The position numbers and the translations under genes were made by a program. Source: an uncultured Lachnospiraceae bacterium (GTDB lineage Bacteria; Bacillota; Clostridia; Lachnospirales; Lachnospiraceae). Taken from it: a DNA stretch of 64,000 nucleotides. The stretch covers positions 146,670-210,669 of the forward strand of contig CAMWBY010000006.1 of NCBI GenBank assembly GCA_947172645.1, given 5' to 3'. Shown one piece after another: positions 8,201 to 16,949 of this stretch; positions within the stretch are counted from its first letter, which is position 1; each line of letters starts with the position of its first letter. The notes beneath the pieces are model-generated. The model worked only from the letters and a program-made list of their open reading frames with translations, was not told the origin of the DNA and searched no databases.

Positions 8201-8382
8201 CAGTGCTCGCCAGTCTTCACACAGTCCCACGTCTCGTCAGGTGTGGGCACAGGCGGATTTACCGGCGCCGGGTCGGCATCGGTTACCTGAAAATCCGGCA
8301 GCGTTATAATATCACGGTATCGGTATGTGCCGATTTCCTGAATCCGTTTCTCTAATTTTTGGTTCGTAAAAAACATGTCCAT
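5263..8382 (-). CDS. GH38 alpha-mannosidase
   Basis: 1039-residue glycoside hydrolase that removes alpha-linked mannose from oligosaccharides; no signal peptide, so cytoplasmic. The catalytic domain begins near residue 245 with the zinc-binding HTHIDMAW motif. The nucleophile Asp lies in WLPDVFGYS, and GRWEPDGGMWVEADCNL is also typical. C-terminal beta-sandwich domains complete the family length. The start at 8382 has AAAGGG 7 bases upstream. It is the last of three glycosidase genes (GH13, GH31, GH38) downstream of an Opp-type importer, which suggests breakdown of imported mannose-containing oligosaccharides (inference). A terminator follows at 5179-5209. Confidence 0.94.
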   Translation of the reverse strand: MDMFFTNQKLEKRIQEIGTYRYRDIITLPDFQVTDADPAPVNPPVPTPDETWDCVKTGEHWVGRNRYLWLARKIQVPAEWKGRRAVGVFNFGNMGKDKGGSFEAMCYLDGKPYQGVDENHKEVFFPEEMYGKEIALTFRFWSGLEGGGVPTLQEHKFQRADLAWLDEATDDLYYLGTVMLETVLQLDEDDPVAYELRNALDDAFLLVDWSEPGSQRFYESVAAADKRLNERVDAMDKHSLVTISGVGHTHIDMAWLWQLKHTKEKASRSFATVLRLMELFPEYYFLQTQPQLYKYVKEEFPEIYEEIKKRVKEGRWEPDGGMWVEADCNLTSGESLTRQFLLGRKFMLEEFGKEPTFLWLPDVFGYSWALPQILKKSGIELFMTTKISWSQYNRMPHDTFRWKGLDGSEIMTHFITTLEPSPDCWFYTYNGKLTPETVLGSWKAYREKAVNKDILISYGYGDGGGGVNRDMLEYRRRLDKVPGVPNVRTTKAGDYFEKLKETFANTDQYVHTWDGELYLEYHRGTYTSHAHNKRMNRKMEQLYRKAEWMTAMAAMEKSGLAAAEQETLTKGWELILVNQFHDIIPGSSIREVYEDSKKDYEEIQKIAEEVVDRAVRQSLASQDAVTVFNDSGWTMDGLVEVPAKDGVCYCDENKAFYPSQEADGKQYVLVRDVPAMGCKTLYAAAGQKEETKKDVFTVKDRDVETPYYLLSFNEAGQLTRIYDRVEKREVLAAGERGNVLQMFEDKPMNFEAWDIDLFYQQKMREITELTAFEVTQCGPLQLTLHMEWKYGHSVIRQDVVLYSDDRRIDFRTEVDFHERQQLLKAAFPVDVRTTYATYDIQYGNVRRPNHWNTSWDQARFESVGHRFADLSEHDYGVALLNDCKYGYDVKDNVLRITLLKCAVNPDYEQDQGMHIFTYSLFPHAGDFVEGGVVKAAYALNNPMDVYEGESRMSGKSFFTVDNCNVEIDAVKKSEDGKYLVIRLHEFAGARQQVELTPSFAYTAWAESDLMERPITEFQSGAVQLTVRPYEIRTLLFEVK

Positions 8383-8425
8383 AGAAAATCCCTTTCTTAT
8401 ATATAGTTATATTGTTCTTTATATA

Positions 8426-8470
8426 ATATGGCCCACCGTATAAAACTTAAAAACAAAAGGTGGGCCATAT
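8426..8470 (-). other. 12-bp inverted repeat hairpin between GH31 and GH38
   Basis: Perfect repeat ATATGGCCCACC / GGTGGGCCATAT with a 21-base A/T-rich loop. There is no T run on either side, so it is more likely an intercistronic RNA-stabilising hairpin or partial terminator than a strong terminator. Confidence 0.55.
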
Positions 8471-8526
8471 CAATATCTTGTATCTATATAGTTAATTTAT
8501 CCTCTCTGTTACAGCCCTGCTTACCA

Positions 8527-10944
8527 TTAACCCTGGTATGCAGTCACAATCTCCAACAGTGCGCCGCGCAGAGCATCGTCTAATTCCATCGCCTGCAGTT
8601 CACCGGCAAGAATATTCAGGTTATCTTTCTGCTTATCCATCAGCGCAAAGAGAATTTCCTTGTCCGTAAAACCGATTTCAGCCATATTAAGCAGCTCGTC
8701 TACCTGCTCCATCACAGGGTTACTTGCAACCTTAGCATCTTCCGGAAGACGGATTTCAATCGTCTCATCCGCCGCTACATCCGCAAGCTCAATGCAAAGC
8801 TCATGTCCCTTCGCACAATGGCTAACCTTTGCGTTCACTTCACTGCCATTCTTAAGAACAACAGCCTCCGCCGCCGTGCTGCCAAGGATACGGATACAAT
8901 AAGCGCGTTTTGCAGGAACTAATTTGGCATTTCCCTCAACAGGACGCACGAAGAACGCTTTCTTCTCTCCCCAGGATAATTCCATCAGGGTCTTCGCACA
9001 GTCGCCCTGTTCGTAAGCACAGGAAACATTGTCGTCTTCATACAGAGTGAAGGCACCGTCGGCGCCTGCATATACCCTGATTTCAAGCCGCTCCGGGTTC
9101 TGCTCCACTTCTTTTGCGCTAATCTGGTCTGTCATAGGAACGATAGCGCCGGCATGTGCCAGAACCGGTATCCTGGATAACGGACGGTATAATTCCATAG
9201 TGCGTCCGCCTTCATAGACAATCCCCGTAAAGAAGTCAAACCATAAGCCTTCCGGCAGCCATGCAGTCACTTTCGCAAGACGCACGCTGGGCAGGCGCTT
9301 CGTGGTCACAGGCGCTACTATCAATTCCGACCCGAACAGGTACTGGTTAGGCGTCTTATAGGATGCAAAATCATCCGGCGCAATATAGTACATCGGCTGA
9401 CAAAGCGGCTCGTCATCTTTCCATGCACGATAGTTCATCGTGTACAAATAGGGAACCATACGGTGACGCAGACGCAGGAACTCACTCATCACATGGTCCG
9501 CCTCCATACTGAATTTCCATGGCTCCTTGCCGCTGAACCTGCTGTTGCTGCTGTGCAGACGGTTAATCGGTGAGAATACGCCATACTGATACCAACGTAC
9601 CTCAAGCTCCTCATCCCTGTAGCCCATCATATGTCCGCCGATATCATGGCTCCACCATCCATAACCGATATTGGACGCCGTGTTTGTGAAATAAGGCTGG
9701 AAGTCCAACGAATCCCACGTAATATGCGTATCGCCGGAGAATCCTATCGGATAACGGTGGGAACCAGGCCCTGCATAACGGGAGAATGTCATCGGTCTCT
9801 TTCCGTCCCTGCCGCTGTCCAGATAGTGGAAATGGTTCAGCATCCAGAGAGGGTCTAACCCTTCCACTTTTGTGTTGGTTCCTTGCTGCCAGTCAAGCCA
9901 CCAGAAATCCACGCCTTCTTCTTCCATCGGGTGATGTATCTTCTCGAAATAAGCGGAGAGGAATTTCGTATCCGCAATATCAAAGTTTACAGGCTCTTCC
10001 TTGGACATATCCACGCCCATCTCTTCCGCTATGGCCGCATAACAATCCTCATAGGCACGGACGCCGTCTGCAGGATGGACATTCAGCGTGGTCTTCATGC
10101 CACGGTCATGCAGCTTCTGCAGGAAACGTTTCGGGTCGGGGAAGAAATCCTTGTTCCATGTATAACCTGTCCAACCGGAACCATATTTCGGGTCGATTTC
10201 CACAAGATGCCAGTCCATATCGATTACCGCCACCGTAAAAGGAATCTGCGCACCGTCGAAGCGGTCCATCAGCTCCATGTAGGATTCTTCTGTATACTGG
10301 TAATAACGGCTCCACCAGTTACCGAGCGCAAACCTGGGAAGCATGGGCGTCTTGCCGCACAGATAATAAAAATCTTTCAATGCCCCTAAATAATCATGTC
10401 CGTAACCGAAGAAGTACAAGTCCTGCGTGCCCTTCTTCCTGGGCGCTACGAAACCGTCCTCCGTGAGTAACAGCGTGGAAGAATCGTCAAGCACTGCGTA
10501 ACCACACCGGGACATAATACCGTCTTCCAGTTCACATGCGCCGTTTACCATATCCAGCGTGCGCGCCGTGCCCTTCAAGTTCAGCGCTGGCCCGTTCGCC
10601 TCTTCCTTCTCGCCAAAATGCCATGTCCTGGAAAAATAGGCCACTTTTACGCCCAGGCACTTACAGGACAGGCCATGGCTTGTGAATTGCTTCTTGTCAT
10701 AATTCAACTGCAAATGCTCCGTCATAAGCTGCAGCTCGTCCTCTGTCTCCTTGAGCTGATAGCTTACCTCAGGGAAATCCCTGTTCAAGACTGTCTGCGT
10801 CGCCGCATCATTGAAAACGCCGTCTTCACTGTACTCAAGTCGCAGTAAACGTGAAGTCAGCACTGTAATACGGTAGCAGTCGCCCTGGATAATGTTTCCG
10901 GCACAAGCTGCCGGATGTGTTGCAATTTTCAAATGGTCCTTCAT
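8527..10944 (-). CDS. GH31 family alpha-glucosidase or alpha-xylosidase
   Basis: 805-residue cytoplasmic glycoside hydrolase of family 31. The N-terminal beta domain precedes a (beta/alpha)8 barrel. VIDMDWHLVE and FWWLDWQQG (nucleophile Asp) are clear, and SGDTHITWDSL holds the likely acid/base Asp. RYAGPGSHRYPIGFSGD is typical of this branch. I chose the ATG of MKDHLK at 10944 because ATGAGGAAAATA upstream supplies its ribosome binding site; the ATG at 10956 has none. The last ~60 residues (from MEQVDELLNMAEIGFTDKE) form a helical extension beyond the usual C-terminal beta domain. Exact substrate is uncertain: alpha-glucosides are most likely, alpha-xylosides possible. Confidence 0.9.
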   Translation of the reverse strand: MKDHLKIATHPAACAGNIIQGDCYRITVLTSRLLRLEYSEDGVFNDAATQTVLNRDFPEVSYQLKETEDELQLMTEHLQLNYDKKQFTSHGLSCKCLGVKVAYFSRTWHFGEKEEANGPALNLKGTARTLDMVNGACELEDGIMSRCGYAVLDDSSTLLLTEDGFVAPRKKGTQDLYFFGYGHDYLGALKDFYYLCGKTPMLPRFALGNWWSRYYQYTEESYMELMDRFDGAQIPFTVAVIDMDWHLVEIDPKYGSGWTGYTWNKDFFPDPKRFLQKLHDRGMKTTLNVHPADGVRAYEDCYAAIAEEMGVDMSKEEPVNFDIADTKFLSAYFEKIHHPMEEEGVDFWWLDWQQGTNTKVEGLDPLWMLNHFHYLDSGRDGKRPMTFSRYAGPGSHRYPIGFSGDTHITWDSLDFQPYFTNTASNIGYGWWSHDIGGHMMGYRDEELEVRWYQYGVFSPINRLHSSNSRFSGKEPWKFSMEADHVMSEFLRLRHRMVPYLYTMNYRAWKDDEPLCQPMYYIAPDDFASYKTPNQYLFGSELIVAPVTTKRLPSVRLAKVTAWLPEGLWFDFFTGIVYEGGRTMELYRPLSRIPVLAHAGAIVPMTDQISAKEVEQNPERLEIRVYAGADGAFTLYEDDNVSCAYEQGDCAKTLMELSWGEKKAFFVRPVEGNAKLVPAKRAYCIRILGSTAAEAVVLKNGSEVNAKVSHCAKGHELCIELADVAADETIEIRLPEDAKVASNPVMEQVDELLNMAEIGFTDKEILFALMDKQKDNLNILAGELQAMELDDALRGALLEIVTAYQG

Positions 10945-11047
10945 TATTTTCCTCATTTCTGCGCTGCTTCTATCTTCATGCCACTACGTATATTGACGGG
11001 ATTGTGAATGGCAGCGCACAGACACAACCCCATCGCCACATGTCTCG

Positions 11048-12715
11048 TTATTTCTTAAGTACAAGCGCCTCATAAGGCTTCACTTCAATCGCCCCCTGCG
11101 CTTCCTCACGCCCATAATTGCCAATCAGAATCTGCGCGCCGTCAAACTCCGCCGGAATCTCGTAGCCCACTGTGTCTTTCGTGAAGTTACAGATTACCAA
11201 AAGTTTCTGTCCGTCCAATTCACGCGTATATACATACAATGATTCATTGTCGGCTTCCAATAACGCATAATGGCCGTATGCCAGGATAGGCTCTTCTTTA
11301 CGCATAGCAATCAGCTTACGGTAATAGTGGAAAACGGAATCCTTGTCCGCGCGCGCCGCCTCCGCGTTAATCGTCTTATAATTGGGATTTACCCCAATCC
11401 ACGGCGTGCCCGTCGTAAATCCTGCATTCTCGCTGTCGTCCCACTGCATAGGCGTGCGGGCGTTGTCCCTGCCTTTCAGGCAGATAAAGCGCAGCATATC
11501 CTCTTTGGAAATCAGCCCTGCCTCGGACATCTCATGGTATGCGTTGATACTCTCGATATCGCGCACCTCAGAAATATCTGTAAAAGGCATATTGGTCATA
11601 CCGATTTCTTCACCCTGATACACATAAGGCGTACCCTGCATCATATGCAGACAGGTAGCCAGCATCTTCGCACAGATTACCCGGTATTCTTCCGAATCAT
11701 CACCGAAACGGGAAATGGAACGGGGCTGGTCATGGTTGCCCAGATACAGGCTGTTCCATGCCTTACCGTCAAGCTCAGTCTGCCAAGCGCTCATCACTTT
11801 CTTAAATTCCACCAGAGGAACTCTCTTGTCCGTCCATTTGCCATGCTCTCCTCCGTCCAAGCCTACATGTTCAAAATGGAATACCATGTTCAGCTCGTTC
11901 TCGTCGAACCCGGCATAACGCTTCGCCTCTTCAATCGTAACACCCGCAGTCTCACCGACTGTCATCAGGTCATATTTGGACAGCACTTTCTGGTTCATCT
12001 CTTTCAAAAATTCATGTACACGCGGACCGTTGGCACAGTCAGCATACCCGTAAAGCGCACCGGGCGCCTGCGGGCCATCCGGCAAATCGGGCTGTTTGGA
12101 AATCAGGCTGATTACGTCCATACGGAAACCGTCAATTCCCTTTTCACCGCACCACCAGTTCATCATCGAGAAAACTTCATCCCGCACTTTCGGGTTCTCC
12201 CAGTTAAGGTCCGGCTGTTTCTTGGAAAACAAATGCAGATAATACATATCCGTCGCCTCATCATGCTGCCATGCTGAGCCGGAGAAATAGCTACCCCAGT
12301 TATTGGGCTCTTTGCCGTCCTTGCCATCTCTCCACATATAATAATCACGGTATTCATTGTCTTTACTCTTGCGGCTCTCCAGGAACCAAGGATGTTCGTC
12401 GGAAGTATGGTTTACCACCAAATCCATCACCAGACGCATTCCTCTCTCATGGATTCCTTCAATCATTTTGTCGAAGTCTTCCATCGTTCCAAATTCCTTC
12501 ATAATTGCCTGATAATCACTGATATCATAGCCATTGTCATCGTTTGGTGACTGGTAAACCGGAGAAAGCCAGATTACATCAATTCCAAGCTCCTTCAGAT
12601 AATCCAGGCGGGACGTAATACCATTCAGGTCGCCGATGCCGTCACCGTTGCTGTCCATGAAACTACGGGGATATATTTGATATACCACCGCTTCTTTCCA
12701 CCATGCTTTTTCCAT
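11048..12715 (-). CDS. GH13 oligo-1,6-glucosidase-type alpha-glucosidase
   Basis: 555-residue cytoplasmic alpha-glucosidase of the GH13 subfamily that includes MalL and TreC. Conserved regions are DLVVNHTSDEH (I), GFRMDVISLI (II, nucleophile Asp), VGETAG (III, acid/base Glu), LGNHDQPR (IV) and QPDLNWENP (V). The Val directly after the nucleophile Asp is the residue associated in this family with alpha-1,6 (isomaltose, panose) rather than alpha-1,4 specificity, so isomalto-oligosaccharides are the predicted substrate. The start has AAGGAGG 8 bases upstream. It lies between the Opp-type importer and GH31 and is probably co-expressed with them. Confidence 0.93.
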   Translation of the reverse strand: MEKAWWKEAVVYQIYPRSFMDSNGDGIGDLNGITSRLDYLKELGIDVIWLSPVYQSPNDDNGYDISDYQAIMKEFGTMEDFDKMIEGIHERGMRLVMDLVVNHTSDEHPWFLESRKSKDNEYRDYYMWRDGKDGKEPNNWGSYFSGSAWQHDEATDMYYLHLFSKKQPDLNWENPKVRDEVFSMMNWWCGEKGIDGFRMDVISLISKQPDLPDGPQAPGALYGYADCANGPRVHEFLKEMNQKVLSKYDLMTVGETAGVTIEEAKRYAGFDENELNMVFHFEHVGLDGGEHGKWTDKRVPLVEFKKVMSAWQTELDGKAWNSLYLGNHDQPRSISRFGDDSEEYRVICAKMLATCLHMMQGTPYVYQGEEIGMTNMPFTDISEVRDIESINAYHEMSEAGLISKEDMLRFICLKGRDNARTPMQWDDSENAGFTTGTPWIGVNPNYKTINAEAARADKDSVFHYYRKLIAMRKEEPILAYGHYALLEADNESLYVYTRELDGQKLLVICNFTKDTVGYEIPAEFDGAQILIGNYGREEAQGAIEVKPYEALVLKK

Positions 12716-12913
12716 ACTGTATACCTCCTTACTTCTCTTAAATATTTATATATTAAAAAATAATGTAACCCAAAAGCAGCCCAGAAAACTTAACGCAATG
12801 ATATTACCGGACAGTTACATAATTTTCTGCATTCACCGTTCAACAATAGTCTTTCTAAAAATAACCAATCATTCAAAACGAGTTATAATTCTCCAATTTT
12901 TCGGCCTAATATC

Positions 12914-12943
12914 ATGGGACTCCTGGTAAACCGAGAGTCCCAT
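12914..12943. terminator. Hairpin after the ABC importer operon
   Basis: Perfect 9-bp stem ATGGGACTC / GAGTCCCAT with a 12-base loop, about 35 bases past the last ATPase stop. The T-rich side (TTTTATTATT) is on the plus strand, so on the minus strand it is a weak terminator or 3'-end stabiliser. The rest of 12716-12977 is A/T-rich leader of the GH13 gene with no other gene visible. Confidence 0.5.
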
Positions 12944-12977
12944 TTTATTATTAAAGCATAAAACTAATAATTGACAT

Positions 12978-13958
12978 CTATTTCGCCTTCTGGGTCATCG
13001 GATGGTAACACAGTACCATACGCTCATTCCCAAGGTTAGTCGGGTCAGGCCGTGTCTGACGGCACTGGTCTGTTGCATAAGGGCAGCGCGGAGCAAACTT
13101 GCAGTACTCAACTGCATACTCTTTGCCTTCCATATCCGGCATAGCGATTTCGTCTTTCCACTTGTCGCCAACACGCGGCACGGAACTCATAAGCAAGTCC
13201 GTGTAAGGATGTGCCGGATTATCCATAATCTCCTTCGCCGGTCCATATTCAATCAGACAGCCACGATACAGTGTCGCAATATAATCGGATACGTAATATG
13301 CCGTTGAAAGGTCATGTGTAATATAAATAAACGAAATCTTATACTTATCACGCAGCTCCTTGAAGAGATTGACAATGTTCATCTTCATTGAAGCATCAAT
13401 TGCAGCAACCGGCTCGTCAGCGATAATCAGCTTCGGACGAGTAATCAATGCGCGGGCAATGGACACACGCTGTAACTCACCACCGGAAAACTGAGTTGAA
13501 TATTTCCCCTTTACAACCTGGAGCGACATACCAACACTCTTTAACGCCTCATCAACTACCTTATCAGCTTCTTCCCTGTTCTTTGCAATGCCAAGACGAA
13601 GCGCTGTATTATACAAGTAAGTATCTACTGTCTTCCTGGCAGAAAAGGATTCATACGGATTCTGGAAAATAGGCTGCACATCAAGCTTAAACTGCTGTGG
13701 GTCATAACTCTTCTTATCGGCATAGGACTTGCCATCCAGAAGTATTTCTCCCAAATCAGGATTGTGCAGACGCAGAACCATCTTACACAATGTAGACTTA
13801 CCACATCCGGACTCCCCAACGATAGACAGAATGACAGGTTTGTCACTGTCAATGGATAAAGATACATTATCCACGGCTACCAGTTTCTTACCACGTAACA
13901 TACCGCCTACACGGAAAATCTTACTGACACCTTTTACTTCCAACAATTTCTCAGCCAT
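12978..13958 (-). CDS. Opp/Dpp-type ABC transporter ATP-binding protein (OppF-like)
   Basis: 326-residue ATPase subunit that powers import through the adjacent permeases. Walker A GESGCGKST, signature FSGGELQRVSIARAL, Walker B LIIADEPVAAID and the Opp-family C-terminal Cys segment (CKFAPRCPYATDQC) are present. The ATG overlaps the stop of the upstream ATPase by 8 bases (ATGGCTGA), so the two are translationally coupled. It is the last gene of the five-gene importer operon. The substrate is inferred to be oligosaccharide from the linked glycosidases; peptides cannot be excluded. Confidence 0.93.
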   Translation of the reverse strand: MAEKLLEVKGVSKIFRVGGMLRGKKLVAVDNVSLSIDSDKPVILSIVGESGCGKSTLCKMVLRLHNPDLGEILLDGKSYADKKSYDPQQFKLDVQPIFQNPYESFSARKTVDTYLYNTALRLGIAKNREEADKVVDEALKSVGMSLQVVKGKYSTQFSGGELQRVSIARALITRPKLIIADEPVAAIDASMKMNIVNLFKELRDKYKISFIYITHDLSTAYYVSDYIATLYRGCLIEYGPAKEIMDNPAHPYTDLLMSSVPRVGDKWKDEIAMPDMEGKEYAVEYCKFAPRCPYATDQCRQTRPDPTNLGNERMVLCYHPMTQKAK

Positions 13959-14931
13959 TCGCCTTCACCTCCTCTTTCAGTAAGTGGCAAGCAGCAAACC
14001 GCCCGGGAACAATTTCACGGAATTTCGGCACTTCACTGCGGCAACGGTCTGTCGCATGCGGACAACGAGGTGCAAAACGGCATCCCGGAGGCGGATTTTT
14101 CAGTGCCGGAGGACGTCCTGCAATACCCACTCTCTGGATATCTTCACCCACACGGGGAAGTGCGTCTACAAGCATCTTCGTATAAGGATGAATCGGATTG
14201 TTAAAGATATCTTCTGTCCTACCAAGCTCTGCAACACTGCCGGAATACATAATCGCCATACGGTCTGTAATCTGATAATGCACACCCATGTCATGGCTGA
14301 CAATAATCAGTGTATTCTTAAGCTGCTGCTGCAGACGCATCAACATCATCAAAATACCTTTCTGTACTACAACGTCAAGCGCTGTAGTCGGCTCGTCGGC
14401 AAGTACAACACCAGGAGCCATGAATGTTGCCAAAGCGATAATGGCACGCTGCCTCATACCACCGGAAAGCTGGAACGGATAAGACTCCAGTACATCAGGT
14501 GAAAGATTCAGCTCTTTTAAATAAGTGGCTACTCTTTCAAGCGTCTGCTCAGGCGTCTCACTCTTTCTGTCTTCCTTCGGAATAGAATCAATAAACTGTG
14601 TTTTCAGACGGACAATCGGATTTAAAACACTCTGCGCCGCCTGGGGTACATATGAAATATTATTCCACCAACTCTTACGTATTTGACCTGATTCGTAAGA
14701 AAACTTCTGTCCATTCTTCTCACCTTCCAGGACAACGCGGCCTTTATCAATGACAAGCGGAAACTCTACAATATCATAGAGTGTGTTCAGCAGGGTTGTT
14801 TTACCGCAGCCGGATTCTCCTGCGATGCCGAATATCTCATTGTCATTAATCGTAAAATTGATATCGTTCAGCACATGGACATCGCCATCAATAGTTTTAT
14901 AAGAAGTTGACAAGTTTTCGACTTTCAGCAT
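13951..14931 (-). CDS. Opp/Dpp-type ABC transporter ATP-binding protein (OppD-like)
   Basis: 326-residue ATPase partner of the downstream OppF-like subunit. It shows Walker A GESGCGKTT, the signature LSGGMRQRAIIALA, Walker B GVVLADEPTTALD and the C-terminal GCRFAPRCPHATDRC segment. It starts six bases after the permease stop, with an AGGTGA ribosome binding site inside the permease end. It is the fourth gene of the importer operon. Confidence 0.93.
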   Translation of the reverse strand: MLKVENLSTSYKTIDGDVHVLNDINFTINDNEIFGIAGESGCGKTTLLNTLYDIVEFPLVIDKGRVVLEGEKNGQKFSYESGQIRKSWWNNISYVPQAAQSVLNPIVRLKTQFIDSIPKEDRKSETPEQTLERVATYLKELNLSPDVLESYPFQLSGGMRQRAIIALATFMAPGVVLADEPTTALDVVVQKGILMMLMRLQQQLKNTLIIVSHDMGVHYQITDRMAIMYSGSVAELGRTEDIFNNPIHPYTKMLVDALPRVGEDIQRVGIAGRPPALKNPPPGCRFAPRCPHATDRCRSEVPKFREIVPGRFAACHLLKEEVKANG

Positions 14932-14937
14932 ATTCTA

Positions 14938-15774
14938 TCACCTGCCTCTCTTCATAGCTTGATAATCATTGTAACCTGTAATCAGCATGAACAGGCCAAC
15001 GAATAAGATAACAGTTGCAACGATTGGTGCACCAATCCAAAGCCAACGCCCTGCAAGGACAGCATTGTAATTTCTCGCCCACTGAATCATATTGCCCAGG
15101 GATACCAAGTTACCCGGAGACAGACCAAGCACTGCAAGGCTGGACTCTGAACCGATTGCAGAAAGCGTAGCATTCATAAAGTTAGAAAGTGACCAGGAAA
15201 GTGCAAACGGAAGAATCTCCGTCACAACAATCTGCATGGTACTCTCACCCGAAAAACGGGCTGTATGGATAAAATCACGTTCCTTAATTGTAAGTGCCAT
15301 GGAACGAATCTGACGGCTCGGCCATGCCCATGCAAACATCGCAAGTACAAGAGCCATAACGATAACCGTAGCGCCACCCTTCATCAAGGATGTCATCATA
15401 ATCAGAATAGGCAAAGACGGAATTACCACAAACGTATCGGTAATAACCATAAGAACTCTGTCAAGCGTTCCGCCTGCAAAACCTGCAAGCAACCCGACAA
15501 GAACACCTACAACCGTACCTATGGTGGCAACAATCAAACCAATCAGGAGAGAATTATGAATAGCCTCAATCAACAGCCATACAACATCCTGCCCCATACT
15601 AGTGGTTCCTAACCAATGCTCGCCGGATGCGCCCAGATTGTTCGGGTATGTATTGAACGTGAACGGGTCCGTATGTGGAAAGAAATATACAATGAACCCA
15701 ACAAACATAAAAATACAAGTAATTATCAACCCCGCTTTTAAACGGAAGTTGGCTGTTTTCCAAAATTTCTTCAT
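14938..15774 (-). CDS. Opp/Dpp-type ABC transporter permease (OppC-like)
   Basis: 278-residue inner-membrane permease. A first membrane segment (about 15-31, AGLIITCIFMFVGFIVYFF) precedes an extracytoplasmic loop and five core helices. The EAA-like ATPase contact is RSMALTIKERDFIHTARFSGES. The N-terminal extension before the transmembrane core is typical of OppC. It sits between OppB-like (17-base gap) and OppD-like genes in a single operon. Confidence 0.92.
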   Translation of the reverse strand: MKKFWKTANFRLKAGLIITCIFMFVGFIVYFFPHTDPFTFNTYPNNLGASGEHWLGTTSMGQDVVWLLIEAIHNSLLIGLIVATIGTVVGVLVGLLAGFAGGTLDRVLMVITDTFVVIPSLPILIMMTSLMKGGATVIVMALVLAMFAWAWPSRQIRSMALTIKERDFIHTARFSGESTMQIVVTEILPFALSWSLSNFMNATLSAIGSESSLAVLGLSPGNLVSLGNMIQWARNYNAVLAGRWLWIGAPIVATVILFVGLFMLITGYNDYQAMKRGR

Positions 15775-15791
15775 GTTTACCCTCCTTCCTA

Positions 15792-16790
15792 TCAGCCGTA
15801 CCGGATTCGCGGATCAATGAACGGATAGATAAGGTCAACGATCAGCGTTGCAGTGGAGATTGCGACGATAGAAATTGTAATACAGCCCAGAATCATGTTG
15901 TAGTCTGACTGCAGAATCGCACTCTGAATAAGAGAACCAACGCCTGGATATCCGAAAATAATTTCCGTCATAATCGAACCGCCAAACACACCGCCAAGGC
16001 TCATAGCAAGTGCGGTAATCTGTGTCAGGATAGAGTTACGAAGCACATAGCTCTTTCCAATTGTCCCTTCGGAAAGTCCACGGAAACGTGCATAACGTAC
16101 GTAGTCTTCCTCAGCCGTGGTACTTGCCAAAGATTTCATGGAAATAATCCACCAACCTGTACCAAGCAAAAGCAGCGAAACCGCCGGAAGCACGGATGCT
16201 TTCATCAATGAACCAAACCATGGCCCAAAGCCCACGCCTGTCTTAATAACCGCCTGCAGCGGGAACCATTTTAAAACAAACGCAAAGATTATCTGCAATA
16301 CCAATGCTACCAAGAAGTAAGGAATCGGGTAGATAAAAATCGCTATACTTTCCAAAATCTGTGATGATTTCTTATTCTTACGGAAACCTGCCAGCAAACC
16401 AATAAAGTTACCAATCACCCACGCCAAAAAAGTAGATGTCAGTGACAAAATCAAAGTGTAGGGAAGGTAACGTCCGATGATATCGCCAACCGGTTCCGGA
16501 TAACTCATCAATGACGGTCCGAAATCAAAATGAAGCAGTCCATTCCACAGGAAAGAACCATATTGTTTCAGCAACGAACCCTCCAGACCAAACTGTACGC
16601 GAAGCTGTTGACGAAGCGCTTCCATTTCAGCCGGGTCCATATTGCCTGAACGCGTCTGCATCTGTGCAATCATGTTCTCAACAGGGTCTGATGGGAACAT
16701 ACGCGGAATAAAAAAGATGAAAGTAACACCAATCCAGATTGTCAGTGCCCAGGCGAGTACACGCTGCAGAAAGAATGTTTTAAATTTCAT
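15792..16790 (-). CDS. Opp/Dpp-type ABC transporter permease (OppB-like)
   Basis: 332-residue inner-membrane permease. It begins MKFKTFFLQRVLAWALTIWIG, the usual N-terminal helix of OppB, and contains a long external loop and the EAA-like segment EDYVRYARFRGLSEGTIG. I chose the ATG at 16790 because AAAGGAG lies 7 bases upstream; the open frame runs to 16871 but without a ribosome binding site. It is the second gene of the importer operon, 159 bases after the binding protein, with a hairpin in between. Confidence 0.92.
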   Translation of the reverse strand: MKFKTFFLQRVLAWALTIWIGVTFIFFIPRMFPSDPVENMIAQMQTRSGNMDPAEMEALRQQLRVQFGLEGSLLKQYGSFLWNGLLHFDFGPSLMSYPEPVGDIIGRYLPYTLILSLTSTFLAWVIGNFIGLLAGFRKNKKSSQILESIAIFIYPIPYFLVALVLQIIFAFVLKWFPLQAVIKTGVGFGPWFGSLMKASVLPAVSLLLLGTGWWIISMKSLASTTAEEDYVRYARFRGLSEGTIGKSYVLRNSILTQITALAMSLGGVFGGSIMTEIIFGYPGVGSLIQSAILQSDYNMILGCITISIVAISTATLIVDLIYPFIDPRIRYG

Positions 16791-16827
16791 ACACAGCACT
16801 CCTTTACTATTATAAAGCAAGGGACGA

Positions 16828-16850
16828 GCCGTAAGCCATTCACTTACGGC
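16828..16850 (-). other. Intercistronic hairpin after the binding-protein gene
   Basis: 8-bp perfect stem GCCGTAAG / CTTACGGC with a 7-base loop between the solute-binding and permease genes. Such hairpins often hold the binding-protein mRNA at higher level than the permease mRNA; that role is inferred here. Confidence 0.5.
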
Positions 16851-16949
16851 CCTGCCCTTTAGATTATACAACAGAAAATACGCTTTATGGACTTTCTGTT
16901 GGCATGAATCATGTTACTAACGTTCTAAAACTAAATATCCTGCTATCGC

